A DNA stretch of 64,000 nt from Ignavibacteriota bacterium (lineage in GTDB: Bacteria > Bacteroidota > Ignavibacteria > Ignavibacteriales > Melioribacteraceae): positions 186,001 to 250,000 of the forward strand of contig JABFGH010000001.1 of the NCBI GenBank assembly GCA_013112585.1. The letters run 5' to 3'. The stretch's first letter is position 1, and every line of letters starts with the position of its first letter. A model generated the notes under the pieces. The model was not told the origin of the DNA. It saw only the letters and a program-made list of their open reading frames with translations, and ran no database searches. The translations under genes and the position numbers were made by a program. Below are positions 1 to 8,810 of the stretch, in pieces.

Positions 1-70
1 ATTAAAAATATTGTTAGTTTAATCTGCATTATAAAATCAAAATAATTTTTTGGGTATAATAAAAATTAAG

Positions 71-107
71 AATAAAATAAAAAAGGCATCACAAAAGTTA
101 TGATGCC
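71..107 (-). terminator. Rho-independent terminator of mscS
   Basis: On the minus strand a 7-bp GGCATCA/TGATGCC stem with a 9-base loop is followed by a run of six T and a further T-rich stretch. It lies just downstream of the mscS stop codon and fits an intrinsic terminator. Confidence 0.85.
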
Positions 108-115
108 CTTTAAAT

Positions 116-922
116 TTAATTTTGATGAATGTGAACATCTGTTTGAGGGAAGGGGATTGAAATGTTTTCAGCGTCAAATTGTTTTTTAATTTCTTCATGA
201 CAGTAAAAATAAACACCCCAATAATCAGCTGCATTTACCCAGGGACGGACATTAAAATTAACAGAGCTATCTGCTAATTCAGTCACAACAACTAAAGGTG
301 CAGGGTCTTTCAGTACTTTATCATTACTATTAAGCACTCTATTAATAACGGTTTTGGCTTTATCAATGTCGTCGCTGTATCCTATGCCGAATACCATATC
401 AACTCTTCTTGTATCTTTAACTGAATAGTTTACAATATTATCACCGACTAATTTTGAGTTAGGTACATAAATTACCTTATTATCCGGAGTTGTCAATGTA
501 GTTGAGAAAATACCAACAGTTTCAACAGAACCTACGGAACCGCCGCCTTCAATAAAGTCGCCAACTTTAATTTGTCTAAAGATAATAATCATTACTCCGG
601 CAGCGATATTAGATAATGACCCTTGCAGAGCAAAACCGATTGCTAAACCGATGGCACCAATAACAGCAACAAAAGAAGTTGTTTCAATACCTAGTTTACT
701 AATTACAGCCATTACCACAAATGCGATAATACCGATTTTAACAATGCTTCCAAGAAAATTAGTTAATGTTGCATCAACATTTTTTTTGAGCATCATTTTT
801 ACAACGGACTTTGATATAATTTTCGCTAGCCAAAGACCGACAATGAGTATCACAATTGCTGCTACAATGTTCAGTCCGTAGGTAGCAACAACAGTTTCAA
901 TTTGTTTTAGAATATCTTCCAT
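116..922 (-). CDS. mscS: Small-conductance mechanosensitive channel, MscS family
   Basis: Inner-membrane channel that opens under membrane tension during hypo-osmotic shock and releases small solutes. The 268-residue length is that of the minimal three-helix MscS type. Hydrophobic helices lie at about residues 15-36, 57-77 and 83-112. The third is the Gly/Ala-rich pore helix (GLAIGFALQGSLSNIAAGV) and runs into the FRQIKVGDFIE segment that starts the cytoplasmic beta domain, followed by the alpha/beta vestibule. It is a single gene with its own terminator. The family assignment is secure. Whether it gates like E. coli MscS or conducts selectively cannot be seen from sequence. Confidence 0.93.
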   Translation of the reverse strand: MEDILKQIETVVATYGLNIVAAIVILIVGLWLAKIISKSVVKMMLKKNVDATLTNFLGSIVKIGIIAFVVMAVISKLGIETTSFVAVIGAIGLAIGFALQGSLSNIAAGVMIIIFRQIKVGDFIEGGGSVGSVETVGIFSTTLTTPDNKVIYVPNSKLVGDNIVNYSVKDTRRVDMVFGIGYSDDIDKAKTVINRVLNSNDKVLKDPAPLVVVTELADSSVNFNVRPWVNAADYWGVYFYCHEEIKKQFDAENISIPFPQTDVHIHQN

Positions 923-1127
923 GTTTAATCCTTACTTTATTTTTATATTTTTTGATTTGTTTATTTTGAGAGGAGATAATTTTAGAAATAATAAAAGTGT
1001 TTGATAAGAGACCAAACTTTTTATTGAAAAAGCACTACATTCCTCTCTTATACTAACAGTTATAGTACTCCTGGGTTTAATTATGTTTTTGTTATTTATT
1101 GATATTAATTAATAGTGCTTGGAAGAT

Positions 1128-1152
1128 ATGCCCCCGTTTTTAGCGGGGGCAT
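1128..1152 (-). terminator. GC-rich hairpin downstream of the OmpA/TSP3 gene
   Basis: A perfect 9-bp stem (ATGCCCCCG/CGGGGGCAT) with a 7-base loop sits six bases past the stop codon of the OmpA-like gene. It is strikingly GC-rich for this AT-rich window. There is no clear T tract on either side, so it may be a pause or stabilising 3' hairpin instead of a classical terminator. Confidence 0.6.
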
Positions 1153-1158
1153 GGAGAT

Positions 1159-2700
1159 TTACTTAATTCTTACAAATTCAATTCTTCTATTTTTCTTTCT
1201 GCCCTCGGCAGTTTTATTAGTTGCAATTGGGTTATCGGGTCCAAAACCTTTAGCAACCATTCTGTTTTTATCAATACCTTTATTTCCTAACCAGGTCATT
1301 ACAGATTCAGCTCTGCGTTTTGATAATTTCATATTAAAAGCTCGTGAACCGGTGTTATCAGTGTATCCTCTAATTTCAACAACAATATCTTCGTACGAAT
1401 TTAGAGTTTTTAATGCACCCTCTAAAGTAGCTTTAGATGATTGTGAAATTTCTGCACTTGAAACTGCAAATGTAATTCCATCTAAAACAATCGGCACATT
1501 AATTTTCATAATATCATCCGAAGGATCAAGAGGATCGGTACCGCGAATTACTTCAGCGCCGTCATTTACCGAACCGCCGTCTGTATCAGCTTTTAACGGG
1601 TCTGTTCTATGATTTTTGATTTCGGCGAAGTCTGATAATGTATCAGAATCTGTATCAGGTCGTAAAGGACTTGTGTTATATGTATGAACCTCTTCACCAT
1701 CGGTTAAACCATCTTTGTCCGTATCGGCATCGGTTGGATTGGTTTTATATGTTAGTACTTCTTCGCCATCTTTTAATCCGTCATGATCTGTATCTGGATC
1801 TAACGGATCAGTGGAATGAACCATGATTTCATCGTAATCACTTAATCCGTCACCATCTGTATCTGCCTTAGTCGGATCAGTCATATATTTTTTAATTTCA
1901 TCGTAATCACTAAGATTATCACCATCGGTATCAGTTTTAAGAGGATCGGTTTTATACTTATTAACTTCATCTCCGTCTTTTAACCTATCACCGTCCGTAT
2001 CGGGATTTTCGGGATCCGTACCTATTCTTTCCTCAACTTCATTCAACAAGCCGTCTCTATCCTTATCCGGGTTACCTCCGTCTAATACAAATACAGCAGA
2101 TAAACCGGCATTTAACCATGCATCTTTTGGTGTTGTTTTGGTTGGGTTATGCAGGTTTAAATTCTCGGTAAATGTGTAGGTTCCGCCTAAAGTAAGGTCT
2201 AATGAAAATTTAGGTGTTACCATAAACTCTACCCCTATACCTCCGGGTATAATACCGGTAACGCCGTCTAATTCTGCATCAGCAGTTTTTGCATCAGGTT
2301 CAGAGGTAACTTTGTATGATAGAATACCGGCTCCGAGAAATAGGTATGGATTTATCTTTTTGTTATTGAATGGTGAAACTAATAATCTTAAATCTATCGG
2401 TATAAGTTGAGTGCGATAGTAAATATTTAGCGGAGAATTATCCAAGCCTGCATAAGACCCGTATCCAACTCCTGCTTCTAAGCCCAATATGTTATTCAGT
2501 TTCCATCTTAGGAATCCTCGTGCAATGTAAGAGAGTTTTCCGCCTTCAAATTCATCAAACTCATTTAGGGGAACTAAATAATTAATATTTATTCCGCCTT
2601 TCATTTTGTAATCTTTTACTTGAGCAAAACTACTGCTTACTGAAATGAAGAGAAAAAATAATAGAAAAATCTTAAAGATTGTAGCTGTTTGATGTTTCAT
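1159..2700 (-). CDS. OmpA-family outer-membrane protein with thrombospondin type-3 repeats
   Basis: Cell-envelope protein expected to anchor the outer membrane to peptidoglycan. An N-terminal signal peptide ends near residue 26 (SSSFAQ). Residues about 28-205 look like a small beta-barrel. Residues about 210-395 hold a run of Asp-rich thrombospondin type-3 repeats (DTDGDGLSDYDE-like units), which bind calcium in known proteins. Residues about 400-513 are an OmpA C-terminal peptidoglycan-binding domain with GYTDNTGS and the LSKRRAESV helix. The barrel-TSP3-OmpA order is common in Bacteroidota. The DUF3078 gene lies 27 bases upstream on the same strand, so the two are probably co-transcribed. 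Confidence 0.92.
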   Translation of the reverse strand: MKHQTATIFKIFLLFFLFISVSSSFAQVKDYKMKGGININYLVPLNEFDEFEGGKLSYIARGFLRWKLNNILGLEAGVGYGSYAGLDNSPLNIYYRTQLIPIDLRLLVSPFNNKKINPYLFLGAGILSYKVTSEPDAKTADAELDGVTGIIPGGIGVEFMVTPKFSLDLTLGGTYTFTENLNLHNPTKTTPKDAWLNAGLSAVFVLDGGNPDKDRDGLLNEVEERIGTDPENPDTDGDRLKDGDEVNKYKTDPLKTDTDGDNLSDYDEIKKYMTDPTKADTDGDGLSDYDEIMVHSTDPLDPDTDHDGLKDGEEVLTYKTNPTDADTDKDGLTDGEEVHTYNTSPLRPDTDSDTLSDFAEIKNHRTDPLKADTDGGSVNDGAEVIRGTDPLDPSDDIMKINVPIVLDGITFAVSSAEISQSSKATLEGALKTLNSYEDIVVEIRGYTDNTGSRAFNMKLSKRRAESVMTWLGNKGIDKNRMVAKGFGPDNPIATNKTAEGRKKNRRIEFVRIK

Positions 2701-2727
2701 TTGCTAATCTCCGTTTTAGTTTAATAA

Positions 2728-3570
2728 TTAAAATAAAGTATATGTAATTCCTATCTGCAATGCTTCTTTAACTTGTGTTTTTAATGTCTGGTCAGTATCA
2801 TAAACAACAATAACATTTAAGTTCACATTAAAAATTGAGGATATTTTTGCAGTAATTGTATTATCCCATCTAACATCCCAAACATCTAACTGGTCGAATG
2901 ACGAAAACAGGAATAACTCACTGCTTAAAAGTAAATTTTCTTGAATAGGGTAATTAGCTTTTGTAACGAATTCAATACCGGTTTCAAATTTAAAATCTTC
3001 TATTTCGTTTGGTGTATCGGGATCATCAGTAAAAGCTGCTGCAAAATCACTGGCAAATGTTTCTTTAAATCCTAAACCTAATCTTGCGGTCATCCAATCA
3101 ATTTTTTGGTAGGAAAGTCCGATACTTTGATTCCAGTATGCCGGGTCAAAGAACCCTGAGATTTGTGTTTTCGGATCGGTATCATAAGTGTAACCGTTAA
3201 CCATTACGGTACGGAATGTATTACTTGCGTATGGGTCAAACAACCAATCCATTTTGTAGGAAAGAACATTATCCATAAAAATTTCATTATCTGTAATTTT
3301 AGAATTATCTGAAGATAATTTTGTGAAACCATATTTTAATTTCAAATTGTTATCTAATTTCCATTTTAAACTTTCATAAACAAAACCAAAATCTGCAAAT
3401 GTGTTTAAATTTAAGGCATCCTCTCCGCCTTGTGTCCAGTTACTTAATGAAATTTGACTAACATTCAATCCTAATATTCCGCTTGGTGTCCAGCCAAGTT
3501 TTAACGAATCGTTTTGTCCATATAATAAGGCAGATGCGAATAGAAAAATGCCTAGAAAATATCTGATCAT
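2728..3570 (-). CDS. DUF3078 family outer-membrane protein
   Basis: Secreted or outer-membrane protein of unknown function. A signal peptide occupies about residues 1-18 (cleavage near LLYGQ). It is followed by the family hallmark NVSQISLSNWTQGGEDALN and alternating amphipathic strands (LKWKLDNNLKLKYG and similar), which suggest a beta-barrel ending in an aromatic residue (YTLF). The family is largely restricted to Bacteroidota and relatives, which supports the taxonomic guess. An AAAGGAG ribosome site precedes the ATG. It probably shares a transcript with the downstream OmpA-like gene. Function is not known. Confidence 0.85.
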   Translation of the reverse strand: MIRYFLGIFLFASALLYGQNDSLKLGWTPSGILGLNVSQISLSNWTQGGEDALNLNTFADFGFVYESLKWKLDNNLKLKYGFTKLSSDNSKITDNEIFMDNVLSYKMDWLFDPYASNTFRTVMVNGYTYDTDPKTQISGFFDPAYWNQSIGLSYQKIDWMTARLGLGFKETFASDFAAAFTDDPDTPNEIEDFKFETGIEFVTKANYPIQENLLLSSELFLFSSFDQLDVWDVRWDNTITAKISSIFNVNLNVIVVYDTDQTLKTQVKEALQIGITYTLF

Positions 3571-3888
3571 GAATACTCCTTTTATGTTTATTTGAATAAA
3601 ACCTGTTCTTGTGAAAATCAGCTAAACTGTCTTAAATTAAAATGTTGAACTTCAAGTTTTATTTTAGCTAAAATAATTTTTCTAAAAAATAGTTTTTGGG
3701 AAATTATTTACAACATTAGTTATGTAAATTTAGTCTATAAACTTGAATAATTCAAATTCATAATTATAAAAATTTCAATTACAATGAAGATAAAAATATC
3801 ACACAGTAGTCATAATGTTAATAATCTATACTGCAAAATATTAAAATTTGATTAAATAAAACGATTACATTTATAGGCATTTCAAAAA
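3571..3888. other. AT-rich intergenic region with a short palindrome
   Basis: About 318 bases without a convincing gene on either strand. It holds the upstream region of the DUF3078 gene, a perfect 12-bp palindrome TTTTAGCTAAAA at 3662-3673 that could be a regulator site, and very AT-rich sequence downstream of the YgjV-like gene. No terminator, tRNA or small reading frame with a ribosome site was seen. Confidence 0.5.
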
Positions 3889-4518
3889 CTAAATATTCTT
3901 ATAAAACAAATTTTTATTTAAATCGTTCCTTTCAAATCCAATTTTTGTAAGATATTTTACATGTTCTTTAACATTGGAATATGTCTGCATTTTTTCAATA
4001 CCTTGAGCTTTCAGAAATTTTATTTCAGCATTATAAATGTATTCGCCATTCTTGTTATCTCTATAATTCGGTATTGCGTAATCGAGTTTAATCTCAATTG
4101 TTTTTCTATCAACTTGTTCATAAATAAACAAGCCCGCCGGAACTAAATTACGGAGTATGAAATAATAATTTGGATTTTCAAATTTATTTTTTGAAAAATC
4201 GGGAAAGTACTTAAGTATATCATCTTTGTAGAAATCAATAAATTTATTTAGATACAGATGGTTGTCGTTCAGCACCGGACTAATACTGAAAAGTTCTCGG
4301 CTCCTATAAATTTGAGATAAATAAAAGATATCAATTAGAACTATATAACTGTTTAAAATTGTTACTGGAATTGCTGAAACAATTACCCCATAAACTGCAA
4401 ATATTGCAGCACCGAATAAATTTATCCATCGCAGTTTTATAATATTTTTCATTGTGAGAGAAAGAGCAATTAAAAATGAACCGACGTAACCCACAATTGT
4501 GTACCATTCAGGCATCAT
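3889..4518 (-). CDS. YgjV-like membrane protein with a C-terminal soluble domain
   Basis: Predicted inner-membrane protein. Three or four hydrophobic segments fill residues about 5-90 (WYTIVGYVGSFLIALSLTMK and following), matching the YgjV (Imp-YgjV) fold. The remaining ~115 residues are soluble, ending in FLKAQGIEKMQTYSNVKEHV and YLTKIGFERND. That tail resembles the end of a GNAT-type acyltransferase (alpha helix then ...GFERN), an inference from pattern only. The function of YgjV proteins is not established. The start is the first of two adjacent Met codons. The gene is a single unit. Confidence 0.65.
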   Translation of the reverse strand: MMPEWYTIVGYVGSFLIALSLTMKNIIKLRWINLFGAAIFAVYGVIVSAIPVTILNSYIVLIDIFYLSQIYRSRELFSISPVLNDNHLYLNKFIDFYKDDILKYFPDFSKNKFENPNYYFILRNLVPAGLFIYEQVDRKTIEIKLDYAIPNYRDNKNGEYIYNAEIKFLKAQGIEKMQTYSNVKEHVKYLTKIGFERNDLNKNLFYKNI

Positions 4519-4626
4519 GTTTTTCCTAAGTTTATTTTGAATTTGATAAAGGTAAAATATTATTTGAGAAAAAAAGAGTATTAAAAGAGAGAAAAACCAT
4601 TAAGTTTTGAAAAAATAATTAGTGAA

Positions 4627-4986
4627 TTATTTCTCTTCCGTAAGATAATTTGTTTGAATAAAACTAATAAGTGTGTCATAGTCGCTTTCGTTCATATCTT
4701 TTAACAGAATAATAATATCAGGGCGTTCAGTTAATAAATTATCATAATCAATTTCCACTTGAATAAAAAAATTACCAACCGAATTGAATATTGACTTTGC
4801 TTCTTCCTTTAATTTGTTTTTAATTATCTCGGAATTATGAGCCATTGCCCAAAAATATAACAGCATTAAACCGCTTTTTAATTTGCTCTCTTTAATATCA
4901 GAATTTGTAGTTTCGGCATGCTGTGTGTACATATTCTTGTAAAGTTTTTTAATTGATTCTAAAGCAGTTTCCGGTTGACTATTCAT
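4627..4986 (-). CDS. Hypothetical protein (119 aa)
   Basis: I do not recognise this protein. It is mainly helical and acidic, with no signal peptide. A moderately hydrophobic helix (LKSGLMLLYFWAMAHNSE) lies at about residues 37-54, followed by a charged helix and a C-terminal acidic stretch (LLKDMNESDYDTLISF). The AlaX-like gene lies 24 bases upstream on the same strand, so it is likely the second gene of a two-gene unit. No known domain can be asserted. Confidence 0.6.
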   Translation of the reverse strand: MNSQPETALESIKKLYKNMYTQHAETTNSDIKESKLKSGLMLLYFWAMAHNSEIIKNKLKEEAKSIFNSVGNFFIQVEIDYDNLLTERPDIIILLKDMNESDYDTLISFIQTNYLTEEK

Positions 4987-5010
4987 TTTGAACTCAACTG
5001 TTTTTGTTTG

Positions 5011-5478
5011 TCAATAATTATCATTTAAATTTTGTCTATCAAGTTTAAATCTTATTCTAAGCACTCCGCTATTATGACTGGAAGAAACAATTCTAAACTT
5101 GCCGATCTCGGAAGTATTTTTAACATGAACCCCGCTGCATGGACATAAATCGTAATCCCCAATAGAAATTACTCTAATTTTATCACCGCTTTCGACCGGC
5201 AGATTTTTTAGACTTAACTCATCTACTATCTCGTTTTTATCAATAATATTCTCAGAAACATCCAGATTCATTTCTATAATTTCATTCACCTTAGTCTCAA
5301 TTTTAGTGCGTTCTTCATCGTTTAAGTTCCTTTCAAAATAGTAGTCACATTTAGATTTTTTCCTTTCAATGTGATTGCTGAACGATCTTCCTTCATTGAA
5401 CATCCTGACCATTGTTTGATTTAGAATATGTTCCGCAGTATGCATTGGCGGAAAATATTGTTTTGGATTTGATATCAT
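5011..5478 (-). CDS. AlaX-like alanyl-tRNA editing domain protein
   Basis: Free-standing homologue of the editing (second additional) domain of alanyl-/threonyl-tRNA synthetases. It is expected to hydrolyse mischarged Ser- or Gly-tRNA(Ala) in the cytoplasm. The zinc-site pieces are visible: HTAEH at about residues 14-18 (HxxxH) and CSGVH (CxxxH) near residue 115, in the place of the usual CGGTH. The C-terminal core is RIVSSSHNSGVLRIRFKL. At 155 residues it is a short AlaX lacking the N-terminal glycine-rich domain. Substrate specificity cannot be read from the sequence. Confidence 0.8.
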   Translation of the reverse strand: MISNPKQYFPPMHTAEHILNQTMVRMFNEGRSFSNHIERKKSKCDYYFERNLNDEERTKIETKVNEIIEMNLDVSENIIDKNEIVDELSLKNLPVESGDKIRVISIGDYDLCPCSGVHVKNTSEIGKFRIVSSSHNSGVLRIRFKLDRQNLNDNY

Positions 5479-5633
5479 TCTATTACTCTAAAATATTACT
5501 CTAAATTATTATTTACCAAACTTAATATTTATTCCTAAATAATAAAAACTAACACAATTATAAATATGATTAAATAAACTTGAATTCCTTTGAACTAACA
5601 TCTATTTTAAGTTTAATAAAACAGGAGGTTATT

Positions 5634-6557
5634 ATGATAAGAATAGAAAAAATTTTGTTTCCAACAGATTTCTCAATCTGCTCTGATCAAGTGCTTGAGC
5701 ATGCTGTTTATCTTGCAGATAAATATAATGCTGAACTTCACATTGTTAACGTATTAATTTTATTTCATAAATATTCTCCCATCGATTCTATCGATTTGCC
5801 GGATGAAAAAAAATATACCGATAGAATTGATATTCAGATCAGAGAGCAATTGAATAAACTCAGCAGTGACTATAATCTTGACAATATAAAAATTGTGAAG
5901 AAACAGGTTAGAGGAATTTCTGAGGCACCGGCTATACTTGAATATGCATCGGATATAGATGCTGATTTAATAATAATGGGTACACACGGAAGAAGGGGAG
6001 TTAAACATTTGTTTTTGGGCAGTGTTGCCGAGGAAGTTGTTCGCCAGGCTGATATGCCCGTTTTTACAATAAGGGAATTAGAGAAGCCGAAGCCGATTAC
6101 TCATTATAACAATATTTTAGCACCAATTGATTTTTCAGATCATTCAAAAAAAACAATTCAATACGTACGAAGAATTGCTAAAAATTATGATGCTAAAATT
6201 CAACTTCTTCATGTGATAGAAGATAATCTGCCGGCAATTTATTCCTTAGCGGGTCATACTTCAATTTATGATTTGGAGCCGAAGATTGAAGAAAAAACAA
6301 AAGCGAAAATAAAAGAGTTTTATACGAGCATTGAAGGCGCAGAGGAAAATTATGAAATATTTACAAGAGTAGGTCATCCTGCAAAAACTATAATTAATTT
6401 TTCCGAGGAAAATAATAGTGATTTAATAGTGATTGCTACTCATGGTTTACGCGGCATCGATCACTTTTTGATGGGAAGTGTAACAGAAAAAGTTGTTCGA
6501 AGATCATCCATACCTGTATTCACTGTTAGAGCGTTTGGTAAATCATTGATAGTTTAA
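5634..6557 (+). CDS. Tandem universal stress protein (UspA x2)
   Basis: Cytoplasmic stress protein with two UspA domains, residues about 1-145 and 155-305. Each carries the nucleotide-binding glycine signature: GTHGRRGVKHLFLGS in the first and THGLRGIDHFLMGS in the second. That pattern is of the ATP-binding class. An in-frame TTG lies 54 bases upstream, but ATG at 5634 is preceded by a strong AGGAGGT ribosome site and begins exactly at the conserved first strand (IEKILFPTDFS), so it was chosen. The VOC protein gene follows after nine bases and is probably co-transcribed. Confidence 0.92.
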   Translation: MIRIEKILFPTDFSICSDQVLEHAVYLADKYNAELHIVNVLILFHKYSPIDSIDLPDEKKYTDRIDIQIREQLNKLSSDYNLDNIKIVKKQVRGISEAPAILEYASDIDADLIIMGTHGRRGVKHLFLGSVAEEVVRQADMPVFTIRELEKPKPITHYNNILAPIDFSDHSKKTIQYVRRIAKNYDAKIQLLHVIEDNLPAIYSLAGHTSIYDLEPKIEEKTKAKIKEFYTSIEGAEENYEIFTRVGHPAKTIINFSEENNSDLIVIATHGLRGIDHFLMGSVTEKVVRRSSIPVFTVRAFGKSLIV

Positions 6558-6566
6558 TGTTCCCTT

Positions 6567-6953
6567 ATGATAAAATTAAATCACCTTGCACTGCATGCGG
6601 CATCTAAAAAAAATGCTGTAAAATTTTATAATGAATTGCTTGAATTTGAAATTGCTTACGAGTTTAGAGTTGAAAAAGAACTGGCAAAAAAAATATTTAA
6701 TCTTGAAGTTGATTTAAATGTTGTCATGTTCAAGAAAAATGATATTTCTATCGAGGTGTTTATTTCCCCGGAAATTAGTGATAGAAAAAATCCTATTAAT
6801 CATTTTTGCATTGATTTGAAGGAGAGGGCTAAGCTGATAAACAGATTAAAAGAGAACGGCATAAAAATTTTAGAGATTGACAGAGGTGATCACACAACAA
6901 TATTTGTTAAAGATTACGATTCAAATATAATTGAAATAAAGGAGCAGGCTTAA
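6567..6953 (+). CDS. Glyoxalase/VOC superfamily protein
   Basis: Small metalloenzyme-fold protein of 128 residues with two betaalphabetabetabeta modules. It opens with the family start KLNHLALHAAS-KNAVKFYNELL and closes with TTIFVKDYDSNIIEIKE, where the final Glu is the usual metal ligand position. The potential ligands His6, Glu and His in NHFCIDL are present, so it could be an enzyme, but the reaction (lyase, dioxygenase or resistance protein) cannot be assigned. It follows the UspA gene by nine bases and converges with the DUF4342 gene, overlapping it by four bases. Confidence 0.78.
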   Translation: MIKLNHLALHAASKKNAVKFYNELLEFEIAYEFRVEKELAKKIFNLEVDLNVVMFKKNDISIEVFISPEISDRKNPINHFCIDLKERAKLINRLKENGIKILEIDRGDHTTIFVKDYDSNIIEIKEQA

Positions 6954-6963
6954 TTGCCTGCTT
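6944..6963. terminator. Hairpin shared by two convergent stop codons
   Basis: A 7-bp stem AGCAGGC/GCCTGCT with loop TTAATT contains the stop codons of both convergent genes. It may act as a compact bidirectional terminator. The T tracts are weak on both sides, so activity is uncertain. Confidence 0.4.
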
Positions 6964-7228
6964 CTTCATCCTCTTCAAGAATCACAGCTTCTTCTGTTTC
7001 ATCCTTTTTAATAACTTCAATTGTAAAATTTGCCGCCATACCTGCCAAGGCTCCAACTGCGGCTAAAATAGGAGCGCAGGCTGCTCCTAAAATTCCAACT
7101 GTTAAGGGAATTTCAATGTAAGGTTTTCCATCGGCATCCTTAATAATAATTCTTCTGATGTTTCCTTGATGAATCAATTCCTCTATTTTCTTTAACAGTT
7201 CTTTCCCTTTTACTTTGAACTCACTCAT
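6950..7228 (-). CDS. DUF4342 domain protein
   Basis: Ninety-two residues. The N-terminal half (GKELLKKIEELIHQGNIRR) is helical and basic. It is followed by a strand segment IIIKDADGKPYIEIPL, a hydrophobic Gly/Ala-rich stretch (VGILGAACAPILAAVGALAG) that could enter the membrane, and an acidic tail. This matches the DUF4342 pattern, whose function is unknown. The gene is monocistronic and converges on the VOC gene with a four-base overlap of coding sequence. Confidence 0.75.
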   Translation of the reverse strand: MSEFKVKGKELLKKIEELIHQGNIRRIIIKDADGKPYIEIPLTVGILGAACAPILAAVGALAGMAANFTIEVIKKDETEEAVILEEDEEAGN

Positions 7229-7325
7229 AGTATTCCTTATTTTCTAGTTTAGATGCAGGGATAATTAAATTGTTCCATAAATCAACTGCAATTATTTCTC
7301 AAATTTTTGTATTCGGAAAACAAAC

Positions 7326-8726
7326 TTGAAAATTAAAAAAATTATTGCTCCAAATACTTATGTTATTCTATCAGTAATTATTGTTCTTGTGGCAGCACTA
7401 TCCTGGGTACTTCCATCCGGTGAATTTGAAAGAGAAGAGATAGCCGGAAGAAGCGTGGTTGTTCAAAATTCTTATCATAATGTTGAAGGAAATCCACAAA
7501 GTGTTTATGATATTATTATGGCTCCTTTAAAAGGATTTATTTCTGCCGCAGAGATTATAGGTTTTGTTTTAATAGTTGGGGGAGCTTTTTCAGTATTCAA
7601 AAAAACGGAAGCAGTTGATGCAGCAATTAAATCGATTGCTAAAGCTCATACAAATTCTAAGCTGGTTCAAAAATTATTGATACCGATTTTTATTACAATA
7701 TTCTCACTCGCCGGGGCTATTTTTGGAATGAGTGAGGAGATAATTCCATTTATTCTAATATTTGTTCCAATGACAATTTTGATCGGTTATGATTCTATTA
7801 CTGGAGTTGCAATTTCATTTGTAGGTGCAACTGTTGGGTTTGCCGGTGCTTTCATAAATCCTTTTACACTTGGTATTGCGCAGGGTATTGCACAACTGCC
7901 TTTAAACTCAGGTATTGTGTATCGCATAATAAGCTGGTGTATATTAACCGCCGCAGCTATAATTTATGTGCAGCGCTATGCGAATAAAATAAAAGCTGAT
8001 CCATCAAAAAGTATAATGTATGAGATAGATTCAAAAAGAAAAGACAAAATTAATACTGATTCAATTGAAAATCATGATGGTTTAGACAAAACTCATAAAA
8101 TTGTTTTATCAGCATTCCTTGCCGGTTTAATTGTACTCGTGTTTGGCGTACTGCAGTTCAAATGGTTTATACAGGAAATGTGTGCAGTTTTTATTGTATC
8201 GGGAATAATTGTAGGAATACTTGGCAAACTTTCTGCAAAAGAAATTACAGACGGGTTTATTGAAGGGGGAAAGGATTTAATTGGTACCGCTTTCGTAATA
8301 GCTTTAGCCAAAGGGATATTTGTTGTTTCAAGCGATGGGAAAATTATTGATACAATATTAAATGCATTGGCTTACCCCATCAGCTCGTTACATCCAATTA
8401 TTTCAAGTCATGCTATGCTTGTTACTCAATCATTAATTAATTTTTTTGTACCTTCGGGAAGCGGACAGGCGGCACTAACAATGCCGATTATGACACCCTT
8501 AGCAGATTTAGTTGGAGTTGGAAGACAAACGGCGGTTTTAGCATTTCAATTTGGCGACGGAATTACAAATATGATAATTCCTACATCGGCAATAACTATG
8601 GGTGTTTTAAGCTTAGCAAACATTCCGTATGAAAAATGGCTAAGATGGATGCTTCCATTATTTGCACTGCTGTTTATACTCGCACTATTATTATTAATTC
8701 CGCCTTATTTTTTTAATTGGGTTTAA
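7326..8726 (+). CDS. YfcC family membrane transporter
   Basis: Polytopic inner-membrane carrier of the YfcC/DcuC-like group (ion transporter superfamily), probably moving amino acids, peptides or C4-dicarboxylates. The 466 residues contain about 12 hydrophobic segments. Recognisable motifs are LSWVLPSGEFERE near the N terminus, GMSEEIIPFILIFVPM, and the re-entrant loop NFFVPSGSGQAALTMPIM near residue 370. The start is TTG at 7326, and no better ATG precedes the first conserved residues. Substrate is not predictable from sequence. The parA-like gene follows 84 bases downstream on the same strand. Confidence 0.85.
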   Translation: MKIKKIIAPNTYVILSVIIVLVAALSWVLPSGEFEREEIAGRSVVVQNSYHNVEGNPQSVYDIIMAPLKGFISAAEIIGFVLIVGGAFSVFKKTEAVDAAIKSIAKAHTNSKLVQKLLIPIFITIFSLAGAIFGMSEEIIPFILIFVPMTILIGYDSITGVAISFVGATVGFAGAFINPFTLGIAQGIAQLPLNSGIVYRIISWCILTAAAIIYVQRYANKIKADPSKSIMYEIDSKRKDKINTDSIENHDGLDKTHKIVLSAFLAGLIVLVFGVLQFKWFIQEMCAVFIVSGIIVGILGKLSAKEITDGFIEGGKDLIGTAFVIALAKGIFVVSSDGKIIDTILNALAYPISSLHPIISSHAMLVTQSLINFFVPSGSGQAALTMPIMTPLADLVGVGRQTAVLAFQFGDGITNMIIPTSAITMGVLSLANIPYEKWLRWMLPLFALLFILALLLLIPPYFFNWV

Positions 8727-8810
8727 TTAAAAATAATATTGGAAAAATAAAAAGAATATTCGATAATGAAGAAAGAAGTTAATTTTTAATAGCCGGTTTA
8801 AAAAAACAAT

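Noticed and set aside
1590..2050. Repeated DNA that at first looks like an array
   Set aside because: The period and in-frame DTDGDGL units show it encodes thrombospondin type-3 repeats in the OmpA-like protein; it is not a CRISPR array.
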